Below are positions 1 to 4,583 of a DNA stretch of 5,337 nucleotides, piece by piece (position 1 is the stretch's first letter; every line of letters begins with the position of its first letter). The notes below the pieces were generated by a model, which had not been told where the DNA came from, ran no database searches, and saw nothing but the letters and a program-made list of their open reading frames with translations. The position numbers and the translations under genes are program-made. The stretch is taken from NCBI GenBank assembly GCA_947177495.1, contig CAMWUS010000112.1, positions 1 to 5,337 of the forward strand, in the 5' to 3' direction. Origin of the DNA: an uncultured Clostridia bacterium (GTDB taxonomy: Bacteria > Bacillota > Clostridia > Christensenellales > Borkfalkiaceae).

Positions 1-91
1 CCATACTCTTCCCATGTACCTTTTGCACGTTATCTATGAATAGCTAGACGACCCTGTACAACGTGTACGCAATACGTTCGGCGGCTACACC

Positions 92-523
92 GTGAAGGCT
101 CACGTAACGGCAGGCAACGGTGAAGGCAAGATCTCAAAATCAAAGTTGTTCGTATCGAGAAGAAAAGTATATACGGACCGCTTCGATACTGCGGCATATC
201 GCGGATTCTATGCGGGGAAAGCGAAACGTTCGAGATACGGTTTGAACGATACGCCCGTGTACAAAGGACTTACGCCGACGGAAGAAGAATTGCATTTGCA
301 AGCAAGCCATTTCTTTGAAAAGCTGTTCGTCATTTTTGGCGAGCAACAAGCAAAAGAAATCGTCGCGCAAGCGGCGGCGAGAGTCAACGAAGCTTACAAA
401 AACAAGTCCACAAAAGGCAGGACGGCGAACACGACCGCAAAGACAAAGCAATGCGCGGAAGGTCAGGAATGCGGCAATGCCGAAGCCTGCGAGAGCGAAA
501 AGGAAGATACGACCGCCGCGTAA
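92..523 (+). CDS. hypothetical lysine-rich protein, N-terminus uncertain
   Basis: I do not recognise this 143-residue protein. It starts at a GTG with no convincing ribosome binding site. The same frame stays open upstream to a TAG at 41-43 without another good start, and that upstream translation (ending GGYTVKAH) reads as if it belongs to the protein. The gene may therefore have lost its true N-terminus by frameshift or rearrangement, or may start at this weak GTG. Residues 1-60 are basic and rich in K, R and Y. Residues 62-102 look like amphipathic helix (TEEELH through EAYKNK). Residues 103-143 are a low-complexity hydrophilic tail rich in K, T, E and A with three cysteines (121, 127, 133). 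No signal peptide or membrane segment is visible. It lies upstream of the winged-helix and rep genes on the same strand, but 342 bp of structured non-coding DNA separates them. Coding status is likely from length and composition; function is unknown. Confidence 0.6.
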   Translation: MKAHVTAGNGEGKISKSKLFVSRRKVYTDRFDTAAYRGFYAGKAKRSRYGLNDTPVYKGLTPTEEELHLQASHFFEKLFVIFGEQQAKEIVAQAAARVNEAYKNKSTKGRTANTTAKTKQCAEGQECGNAEACESEKEDTTAA

Positions 524-560
524 GGAAATGGTGGTGCCCTTGCTCGTCTAATAGACAAGA

Positions 561-667
561 ACTCCCCCGCGCTGGGTGGAGCTTGCCGACCAACCGATTC
601 CGATTGAAGAAGGCGCGTGCGCCTCTTCAACGGAACGGTGGGCGGCAGAACACCCAGCGCGGGGAGT
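561..667. other. long near-continuous hairpin, possible structured RNA
   Basis: These 107 bases fold on themselves almost end to end. The outer stem pairs 561-578 with 651-667, about 18 pairs with one bulged C (564). The middle stem pairs 585-588 with 643-646, 590-591 with 641-642, 593-596 with 636-639, and 598-602 with 631-635. The apical stem pairs 604-610 with 624-630 and 612-615 with 620-623, closing a four-base CGTG loop. About 44 pairs are possible in all. No T-run follows either arm, so it is not an ordinary intrinsic terminator. No target duplication is obvious at the edges, so a miniature transposon is not supported. It could be a processed or regulatory RNA, an mRNA-stabilising end for the upstream gene, or a single-stranded replication signal. 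The structure is seen directly; any role is inference. Confidence 0.8.
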
Positions 668-675
668 ATGGCGGG

Positions 676-724
676 ACAACGCGTTACAATACGCCCACCG
701 CATGACAAGTTACAATCGCGTTGT
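676..724. repeat. short inverted and direct repeat cluster
   Basis: ACAACGCG (676-683) is repeated in inverted form as CGCGTTGT (717-724). The heptamer TTACAAT occurs twice in direct orientation (684-690 and 710-716), 26 bp apart. AACGCGTT (678-685) is a perfect 8-bp palindrome. This clustering sits in the 342-bp gap between the first gene and the winged-helix gene, and it would suit a protein-binding site or a small iteron group. The repeats are short, so chance cannot be excluded. Confidence 0.4.
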
Positions 725-737
725 ACCGCATTGACTT

Positions 738-770
738 TTCCAAAATAAGCCCTTGTGGCTGATTTTGGAA
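738..770. other. 14-bp hairpin
   Basis: Arms 738-751 and 757-770 (TTCCAAAAT..AGCC and GGCT..ATTTTGGAA) pair at 13 of 14 positions around a five-base loop. No T-run follows on the + strand, and the region to the left on the minus strand (about AGTCAATGCGG) also lacks one, so an intrinsic terminator is not supported. It lies about 95 bp before the start of the winged-helix gene and may be a regulatory or mRNA-end structure. Confidence 0.55.
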
Positions 771-782
771 CCCGCGCCCAAA

Positions 783-850
783 CGGTGATATTGTATCGAA
801 CGTCGGCGCCATAAAATCCCACCCGTGCGGTGATTTCTTCCGAAACGTCG
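783..850. repeat. imperfect direct repeat before the winged-helix gene
   Basis: Two 23-bp units, 783-805 and 828-850, share CGGTGAT at one end and ACGTCG at the other with a diverged middle (16 of 23 positions match), 45 bp apart. Part of the second unit overlaps a 20-bp stretch (817-836) that also occurs in the rep leader. Paired sites just upstream of a gene for a DNA-binding protein would suit autoregulation, but this is inference. Confidence 0.35.
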
Positions 851-865
851 CAAGTGAGGTATCCC

Positions 866-1087
866 ATGAACGAAGAAGCTTATGCAAAATTAGAAAAAAT
901 AAAATTGAAGCTCTACCGTGTTTTTGCGGAAGAGCTTTCGGAGCATGAGCACAAACGATACAACTACGACGAGCTCGCCGAGCGCCTGAATTGCTCACGC
1001 AACGCAATACGCTACAACGTAGGCAAGTTGCTTTCGGCGGGTGTCATCGGAAGCGAGGGCGGCAAGCTCTATTTGAAAATCGGGTGA
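866..1087 (+). CDS. small winged helix-turn-helix DNA-binding protein
   Basis: This is a 73-residue protein. The ATG at 866 is preferred over upstream in-frame starts because GAGG (856-859) sits six bases before it. Residues 1-30 are a charged helix (NEEAYAKLEK). Residues 34-61 form a convincing helix-turn-helix: YDELAERLNCS as the first helix and turn, then RNAIRYNVGKLLSAGVI as the recognition helix. GSEGGKLYLKI (62-72) is a typical beta wing. The size and layout fit a minimal winged-helix regulator, probably acting on the element's own promoters. It ends two bases before the structured leader of the rep gene and lies on the same strand, so the two are likely co-transcribed or the protein controls rep. 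A 20-bp sequence found inside the rep leader also occurs 30 bp upstream of this gene, which hints at a shared operator. The exact family cannot be named. Confidence 0.8.
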   Translation: MNEEAYAKLEKIKLKLYRVFAEELSEHEHKRYNYDELAERLNCSRNAIRYNVGKLLSAGVIGSEGGKLYLKIG

Positions 1088-1088
1088 T

Positions 1089-1202
1089 CGTTCCCCACGG
1101 TGGGCTCGCCGATCGGCGCGAGCTGCACATACTTCGTCCCACCCGTGTGGGGATTTGAAATCGCGAGCTCGAGGAGTGAAATCCCCGAAATAATACAAGG
1201 AG
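1089..1202 (+). promoter_or_regulatory. structured leader of the rep gene (inverted-repeat copy 1)
   Basis: These 114 bp recur inverted at 2793-2906 with 111 identities. Read on the + strand, they can fold into a stem of CCCCAC-GGTGGG (1093-1104) with CCCACC (1138-1143) and GTGGGG (1147-1152), leaving a three-base bulge. Inside it lies a hairpin on the palindrome CGCCGATCGGCG (1107-1118), extended by GCT/AGC. A second hairpin pairs GGGGATTT (1149-1156) with AAATCCCC (1179-1186). This competes with the first stem for bases 1149-1152, so the two folds are mutually exclusive. The repeat ends exactly at the AGGAG (1198-1202) that serves the start at 1210. This suits a cis-acting control of rep translation or transcription, though no T-run marks a terminator. 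The repeat and pairings are seen; the switching role is inference. Confidence 0.65.
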
Positions 1203-1209
1203 TAAAGAC

Positions 1210-2289
1210 ATGGCAAAGGCGCAAAAACAACGGAATAAAGAAGCGCAAGCCCACGGACCGTTTTTTAGTCGTCCGTTGGATTTTTCCGTGTTCGGACTGT
1301 CTCGTCCGAATGCTTCCACGCGCCTTGCCGTCAGCTCCGTTCGCAGTCTCTCCGTAGGCGGAGACTTCTGCGAGTTCACGCAAAAGCAATTCGCCGACCG
1401 CTATCACGTTTCCTGCGCCACCGCCGCAAGGTGTTTTAAAAAGCTTGTGGGGAGCTCCGCCTTCGAGCGCGGAGAAAAGCGGCGGCAGTACAAGTATGTT
1501 AGCCCTGAGCTTGCCGACGAGGGCGAAAATAAAGAATACATACGCATTTACGATTGGACCTACCACGCGCATTTCGAAATTGGGAAAATACGGGTGCAGC
1601 TCACCACCGTGCAGGTGGAAATACTATCTTTCATTCGGGGCTACACGCTTTTGAGCAGGGACCGTATTACCAAAATGTCCCGAAATTGGATTGCCAAGAA
1701 GCTCGGCATTTCGGGTGATTGCGTATCGAAGGCGGTGCGCGTATTAGAAGCTATGAGTATCTTGTTCGTTACCGAGCAGGACGGTTTGACACGCTCCGTA
1801 AACGCAAGCACGCGGACCACCTTCCAAATTAACGAAGTGCTTTGGAAGCAGAAAGAACGCGAGACGTTGAAGCGCCGCGCGCGGAAGCCTTCCGAACCCG
1901 TTCATGCCGACGAGCCTGACACGCGTACCGATGAGGATAGAAAGATTGATCGTGCGCGTTACTATGCTCAGCGTGAAGCCATGGAAGAAGCTCGGAGAGC
2001 TGCCATAGAGAAGGAGCTCGAACGTGACGAGCTTTATAAGAGCGCGGCAAAGGCGCTCAGAGCGGACGAGCCTAAGATTGAGAAGGCGCGCCACAACCAC
2101 AACAGCGCGGAGCTCATGCGCCTTTTAGAGCGGCGTGTGGAACTCCAAAAACAAAAGCGGGAAAGAATGCAGCTGTTCGGATATACCGAGCAGGATTTTC
2201 TCCCGCAGTATCTTTGCGCGGAATGTAAGGACACGGGCAACCGTGCCGACGGCACCTTCTGCGATTGTTGGGAGAGGCTACGACGATGA
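1210..2289 (+). CDS. replication initiator / replisome organiser-like protein
   Basis: This 359-residue protein starts at an ATG seven bases after AAGGAG. Residues 50-82 (CEFTQKQFADRYHVSCATAARCFKKL) form a first helix-turn-helix. Residues 155-190 (RNWIAKKLGIS..VSKAVRVLEAM) form a second, of the winged-helix type. Residues 212-325 are very rich in K, R and E and should form a long charged helix or coiled coil. The C-terminus has a CxxC-x11-CxC motif (C336, C339, C351, C353) with the CKDTG signature seen near the N-terminus of DnaC/IstB-type helicase loaders, so it probably binds zinc. Twin winged helices resemble theta-type plasmid initiators and DnaD-like phage replisome organisers. The likely role is binding an element origin and recruiting the host helicase machinery. 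There is no HUH rolling-circle motif and no AAA+ ATPase domain; the loader ATPase may be the host's or lie outside the window. The family assignment is inference from motifs. Confidence 0.72.
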   Translation: MAKAQKQRNKEAQAHGPFFSRPLDFSVFGLSRPNASTRLAVSSVRSLSVGGDFCEFTQKQFADRYHVSCATAARCFKKLVGSSAFERGEKRRQYKYVSPELADEGENKEYIRIYDWTYHAHFEIGKIRVQLTTVQVEILSFIRGYTLLSRDRITKMSRNWIAKKLGISGDCVSKAVRVLEAMSILFVTEQDGLTRSVNASTRTTFQINEVLWKQKERETLKRRARKPSEPVHADEPDTRTDEDRKIDRARYYAQREAMEEARRAAIEKELERDELYKSAAKALRADEPKIEKARHNHNSAELMRLLERRVELQKQKRERMQLFGYTEQDFLPQYLCAECKDTGNRADGTFCDCWERLRR

Positions 2290-2336
2290 ATACGGCAATT
2301 TGTAACTCAGCGGAATTGAATATAAAAAGAGAATGA
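2286..2336 (+). CDS. micro-ORF coupled to rep stop
   Basis: A 16-codon ORF (MNTAICNSAELNIKRE) begins at the ATGA that contains the rep stop codon, so it could be translated by coupling. It ends 29 bp before the terminator hairpin. It may be a real small peptide, or the stub of a former downstream gene such as a helicase loader; such genes often follow replisome organisers. It may also be chance. Nothing in the sequence identifies it. Confidence 0.25.
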   Translation: MNTAICNSAELNIKRE

Positions 2337-2365
2337 GCGGTCCGACGCTCTTTTCGGCATACAGT

Positions 2366-2392
2366 AAAGCGCTCCACACGGAGCGCTTTTTT
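2366..2392 (+). terminator. intrinsic terminator of the rep unit
   Basis: AAAGCGCTCC (2366-2375) pairs perfectly with GGAGCGCTTT (2380-2389) around ACAC and runs into a six-T tract (2387-2392). It lies about 75 bp after rep and closes the + strand transcription unit. Confidence 0.92.
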
Positions 2393-2435
2393 CGTGCTTT
2401 TTTTATTTTCTATCATAATCAAACAGTAAAATTCT

Positions 2436-2510
2436 CAAAAACGGACAGTGGGAAAAGAAAAACTACGCAAAAACGGACAGTAATAATATCATCACAATAT
2501 TTTGTAATAT
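2436..2510. repeat. 14-bp direct repeats beside AT-rich tract, possible origin
   Basis: CAAAAACGGACAGT occurs at 2436-2449 and again, identical, at 2468-2481, a 32-bp spacing or about three helical turns. It is followed directly by an almost pure A/T stretch (2482-2510, with ATATC/ATATT motifs). Iteron-like repeats next to an AT-rich unwinding tract, just downstream of the rep gene, are the usual appearance of a theta-type origin. Only two units are visible and no DnaA box is obvious, so the origin call is tentative. An operator for an unseen transcript is the alternative. Confidence 0.45.
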
Positions 2511-2544
2511 CAGCGCCACTCCCGTGCCGCTTTGAGTATACGGT

Positions 2545-2560
2545 GCGGCGCGAGCGCCGC
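2545..2560. other. GC-rich hairpin
   Basis: GCGGCG (2545-2550) pairs with CGCCGC (2555-2560) around a CGAG tetraloop. GCCGC at 2526-2530 can compete for the left arm, so alternative folds exist. No T-run follows. It sits between the possible origin and the next hairpin, in a stretch without genes. Confidence 0.5.
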
Positions 2561-2583
2561 CGTTTATCGTGACGGTAAGAAGG

Positions 2584-2607
2584 AAGCCGCCCAAGCTCGG
2601 GCGGCTT
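2584..2607. terminator. terminator-like hairpin, weak T-tract
   Basis: AAGCCGCCC (2584-2592) pairs perfectly with GGGCGGCTT (2599-2607) around six bases. On the + strand only ATTGTG follows. On the minus strand the flank is CCTTCTTACC, slightly richer in T. It may end transcription weakly in either direction. Bases 2608-2792 beyond it are GC-rich with no gene I can support. Confidence 0.45.
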
Positions 2608-2792
2608 ATTGTGAACGAAGGGCGCGCGGATAGTGTCGGAATCGCACCGAGGCGCTTTTCATTGGCTATCCCTTACGTATGGGGACGTTGGATCTTGCGT
2701 CACCTTACGGCGGGGATTTCGGCGACGTCGTGCACCCTGCCGAAGCGCCCCGCCGCGCGCGATCGCTTCCTGCACGTAGCGCCCCGCTGCGG

Positions 2793-2906
2793 CTCCTTGT
2801 ATTATTTCGGGGATTTCGCTCCTCGAGCTCGCGATTTCAAATCCCCACACGGGTGGGACGAAGTATGTGCAGCTCGCGCCGATCGGCGAGCCCACCGCGG
2901 GAAACG
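2793..2906 (-). repeat. inverted copy of the rep leader, without its gene
   Basis: Reading the minus strand from 2906 to 2793 reproduces the rep leader at 1089-1202 with 111 of 114 identities. The differences fall at 2818, 2898 and 2902. Two of them (2902 and 2898, matching 1093 and 1097) turn a C-G and an A-U pair of the predicted main stem into U-G and G-U wobble pairs, so the fold survives on this strand but would be broken on the other. The copy ends at the same AGGAG, yet no start codon follows at usable distance and no homology continues, so it is a leader without its gene. Transcription of its + strand would yield RNA fully complementary to the rep leader. Confidence 0.85.
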
Positions 2907-2969
2907 TCATCTATTTTTTGCCTAATCCCCAACAGGTCCCCAACGCAAAGGACGATTTTATATAAAAAT

Positions 2970-3002
2970 ATCCCCCAAAAGTCACGGGGACTTTCGGGGG
3001 AT
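2970..3002 (-). terminator. hairpin, possible minus-strand terminator and arm site
   Basis: Arms 2970-2983 and 2989-3002 pair at 13 of 14 positions around five bases (ATCCCCC.AAAGTC against GACTTT.GGGGGAT). On the minus strand the hairpin is followed by ATTTTTATAT, which suits termination of leftward transcription from the integrase operon. The right arm also carries a copy of the 8+3+8 arm-site pattern, so a role in recombination is equally possible. Confidence 0.5.
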
Positions 3003-3073
3003 TCTATGTGAAATTGCGCCAAAATCGGGTAAAATCTATATAAAAACGGGGTTTTCCGAGGCTCGGACGAAGC

Positions 3074-3118
3074 CTCTGACTCCGTCATTCGTTGGTTCGA
3101 ATCCAGCTACCCCAGCCA
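3074..3118 (+). other. attachment core: 3' half of tRNA-Gln(CUG)
   Basis: From the anticodon loop onwards this matches a bacterial tRNA-Gln: loop CTCTGAC with anticodon CTG (3076-3078), 3' anticodon stem TCCGT (3081-3085), variable loop 3086-3090, T-stem GTTGG/CCAGC around TTCGAAT (3091-3107), acceptor strand TACCCCA (3108-3114), discriminator G and CCA (3116-3118). The 5' half is missing: GAAGC precedes the loop instead of the complement ACGGA. It is therefore not a tRNA gene but the identity segment an element carries to restore the host tRNA on integration. Crossover most likely falls in the anticodon loop, a common choice of tyrosine recombinases. GAGGCT (3058-3063) and AGCCTC (3071-3076) form an inverted repeat at its left edge. 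Confidence 0.9.
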
Positions 3119-3120
3119 CG

Positions 3121-3178
3121 GACACTATATATTGTAGGTTCAAATTAACGAACACAATATATAGTGTCTTTCTTTTTT
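3121..3178 (+). terminator. strong intrinsic terminator after the tRNA segment
   Basis: A perfect 15-bp stem (GACACTATATATTGT, 3121-3135, with 3154-3168) is extended by GTTC/GAAC (3138-3141, 3150-3153) after a two-base bulge, and is followed by TTTCTTTTTT. Starting two bases after the tRNA CCA, it would end transcription of the restored tRNA-Gln gene. This implies that the element supplies the terminator to the host gene, or that it was captured from the host. Confidence 0.9.
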
Positions 3179-3295
3179 GGCTGTTTTTCAAAATCGCCCT
3201 AAATTAGCCGATTTTGGGGCTTTTTTACCTCGATTTGGGAGTTTTTTGGGAGAAATCCGCGGTTTTCTTGGGGACTTTTTGGGGACTAGGCCTTT

Positions 3296-4510
3296 TTATT
3301 CATTCCCAAAATCCCATTGTAGATAGTCTACCTTTTCCGCTTCTTTTACTTGAAATTCGTCCGAGTAATGCGTGTAAACGGTTGTCGTGATCGTTCCGCC
3401 TAAGCTATGCCCCGCCCAAATGCTCACGACTTCGCTCAAAACGCCGCTCTCTTTGCACCTGCTGATGAACGTGTGCCGTAACTCGTGCGAGTGGTGTTCG
3501 GGGAACAACCGCTTCATCGCCGTGTGCAAGGAACTCAGGTTTACGCGCTTCGCCTTTTCAAAGTCGATATACGGCAGCATGCGCTTCATCATGGGCGTGA
3601 ACGGGATTTTGCGCTTGACTACGTTCTTGCCCATACGCTCCTTGCTCGTTTCGCACTCTAACCACGCTCCGTCAATAATGTTCAGACTTGCAAGCTCGCT
3701 TCTCCGCAGTCCCGCGTACAAAAGCACGAGAAGGGCGTGAGAGGTGTCTTTTTGAAGGTTTGCAAGGCAGTGACCTACCAGCTTCTTTTCTTCCTCATAA
3801 GTGAACGCCGTTCCGCTTTTGCTTTGGTAGTTGGGTACAACAACCTTTTTCATCGGCGTGGGAATGTTATAATCTTCCGCTATCATGTCGAAGATACAAC
3901 GCAGTAATAAAAATATCTTGTGCGCCATTCGTAGCGTTCCCTTATCCACGTAGGTCAGTAAAAAGTTTTGCAACATGCTTCTGTCAATCTCCGTTGCACC
4001 CTTCTTGCCGAATACAGGCAACACGTCGCGGTTGAGCATTCGCACGTACTCATTGTAGGTAGAAGGCTTGGTCGTAACGCGCTTGATATTGAGCCACTCG
4101 GCGGCGTACTGTGCAAACGTCTTCTCATTCGGATCGCGTTTCCGCCTCGGACAAAAGTCCTTGTTATTCAGTTTTTCGATAAATTTTTGTTTCAGTTTTG
4201 TTAGGTCTTTGGACGAAACCTCTATATCGATTCCATTTCTGTGGAATCGAGCTTCGTACACACCGTCCTTTCTCAAACGGTAGTGAACGATCATGTCGTT
4301 CGTCGCAAAAACGTTTCTGTAGTTCGTCGGCATCTGTAAAATCTCCTTTCTTGAAAATTTCAGCACTTTCCGACGATTTTCTTTACTCTCATTTGCTATG
4401 GGACCCAACCCCGCCAGCACCTGCTTGTATAAGTCGTTTTGCTTTTGCAAAGCTTCAAGTAACTGCTGAAAGGAATCGTCCCTCTGTAATTGGTTAATTT
4501 GTTCTTTCAC
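3296..4510 (-). CDS. int: tyrosine recombinase, element integrase
   Basis: This is a site-specific recombinase that should integrate the element at, and excise it from, tRNA-Gln. Of 404 residues, 1-48 form a charged helical N-terminal extension. About 74-115 (HYRLRKDGVYEARF..GIDIEV) match the arm-type/AP2-like DNA-binding domain. About 130-190 form the SAM-like core-binding domain (TFAQYAAEWL through LLTYVDK). About 236-390 form the catalytic domain. The full catalytic set is visible: R269 (YAGLRRSEL), a lysine at K299 or K301, H342 and R345 (HELRH), H368 (AGHS) and nucleophile Y379 (TVYTHY), so it should be active. The GTG start has AAGGA only three bases upstream. An ATG at 4333 (residue 60) has a better-placed AGGAGA eight bases before it, so a 345-residue form is possible; I keep the long form because KFSRKEILQMP reads as continuous with the domain. 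It is last in its operon, next to attP. Confidence 0.95.
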   Translation of the reverse strand: MKEQINQLQRDDSFQQLLEALQKQNDLYKQVLAGLGPIANESKENRRKVLKFSRKEILQMPTNYRNVFATNDMIVHYRLRKDGVYEARFHRNGIDIEVSSKDLTKLKQKFIEKLNNKDFCPRRKRDPNEKTFAQYAAEWLNIKRVTTKPSTYNEYVRMLNRDVLPVFGKKGATEIDRSMLQNFLLTYVDKGTLRMAHKIFLLLRCIFDMIAEDYNIPTPMKKVVVPNYQSKSGTAFTYEEEKKLVGHCLANLQKDTSHALLVLLYAGLRRSELASLNIIDGAWLECETSKERMGKNVVKRKIPFTPMMKRMLPYIDFEKAKRVNLSSLHTAMKRLFPEHHSHELRHTFISRCKESGVLSEVVSIWAGHSLGGTITTTVYTHYSDEFQVKEAEKVDYLQWDFGNE

Positions 4511-4538
4511 GTATCCTTATTCGGACGATAACTCGGAA

Positions 4539-4583
4539 TTACTCCGCGTCCTTATAGCTTTGAATACTATGTTCTCTTTCCAT
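4539..4583 (-). CDS. micro-ORF between the 79-residue gene and int
   Basis: A 14-codon ORF (MEREHSIQSYKDAE) starts eight bases after GGAGG (4592-4596), ideal spacing, and overlaps the 3' end of the preceding gene. A second possible start at 4588 in another frame gives a 23-residue ORF (MRWKENIVFKA...) that stops at 4517, directly on the AAGGA of int. Its spacing from the same ribosome binding site is only three bases. One of these may couple translation of the 79-residue gene to int. No function can be assigned. Confidence 0.35.
   Translation of the reverse strand: MEREHSIQSYKDAE

Larger units (their letters stand above)
2920..3291. other. attP-like attachment region with arm sites on both sides
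   Basis: Bipartite sites of two 8-bp units separated by 3 bp (11-bp period) flank a tRNA-derived core. The right outer site 3268-3291 (TTGGGGAC-TTT-TTGGGGAC-TAGGC) is matched in inverted orientation at 2920-2943 with 21 of 24 identities. An inner right site 3234-3252 repeats TTTGGGAG-TTT-TTTGGGAG. A left inner site lies at 2984-3002 within a hairpin. A further inverted pair is GCGCCAAAATCGG (3016-3028) against 3208-3220 (12 of 13). This is the plan expected of attP for a tyrosine recombinase with an N-terminal arm-binding domain, and the integrase gene begins its 3' end five bases away. Arms on both sides imply a circular form or tandem junction. Confidence 0.78.

Noticed and set aside
463..867. 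134-codon minus-strand ORF
   Set aside because: It crosses the long hairpin and both repeat clusters, overlaps the first gene, and has no ribosome binding site; composition is of shadow type.
1069..1572. 167-codon minus-strand ORF
   Set aside because: Shadow of the rep gene and its leader; no start signal and no recognisable domain.
1210..2289. Rolling-circle (HUH) Rep
   Set aside because: No HUH motif or tyrosine relaxase motif in the protein; winged helices and a zinc motif fit theta-type initiation or a replisome organiser.
1089..2906. Composite transposon bounded by 114-bp inverted repeats
   Set aside because: No transposase between the repeats and no target duplication outside them. 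The inner ends fall exactly on a ribosome binding site, which fits a duplicated leader better.
2780..2965. Open + frame through the right leader copy (…NPHTGGTKYVQLAPIGEPTAGN…) that looks protein-like, with the same peptide encoded on the minus strand of the left copy
   Set aside because: No start codon with a ribosome binding site. The shared peptide follows from the DNA repeat, and the frame runs through the arm-type repeat at 2920-2943. The substitutions fit RNA pairing better than coding, and two of three are silent in frames on both strands.
2569..3011. Overlapping + ORFs (118 and 110 codons) before attP
   Set aside because: Arginine/serine-rich products of GC-rich repeat DNA, running through the inverted leader copy and hairpins, with no ribosome binding sites.
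3058..3118. Complete tRNA gene
   Set aside because: The acceptor, D-arm and 5' anticodon-stem strands are absent; only the 3' half from the anticodon loop is present.
3387..3740. 117-codon + ORF
   Set aside because: Antisense shadow of the integrase catalytic domain, which has the full active-site set on the other strand.
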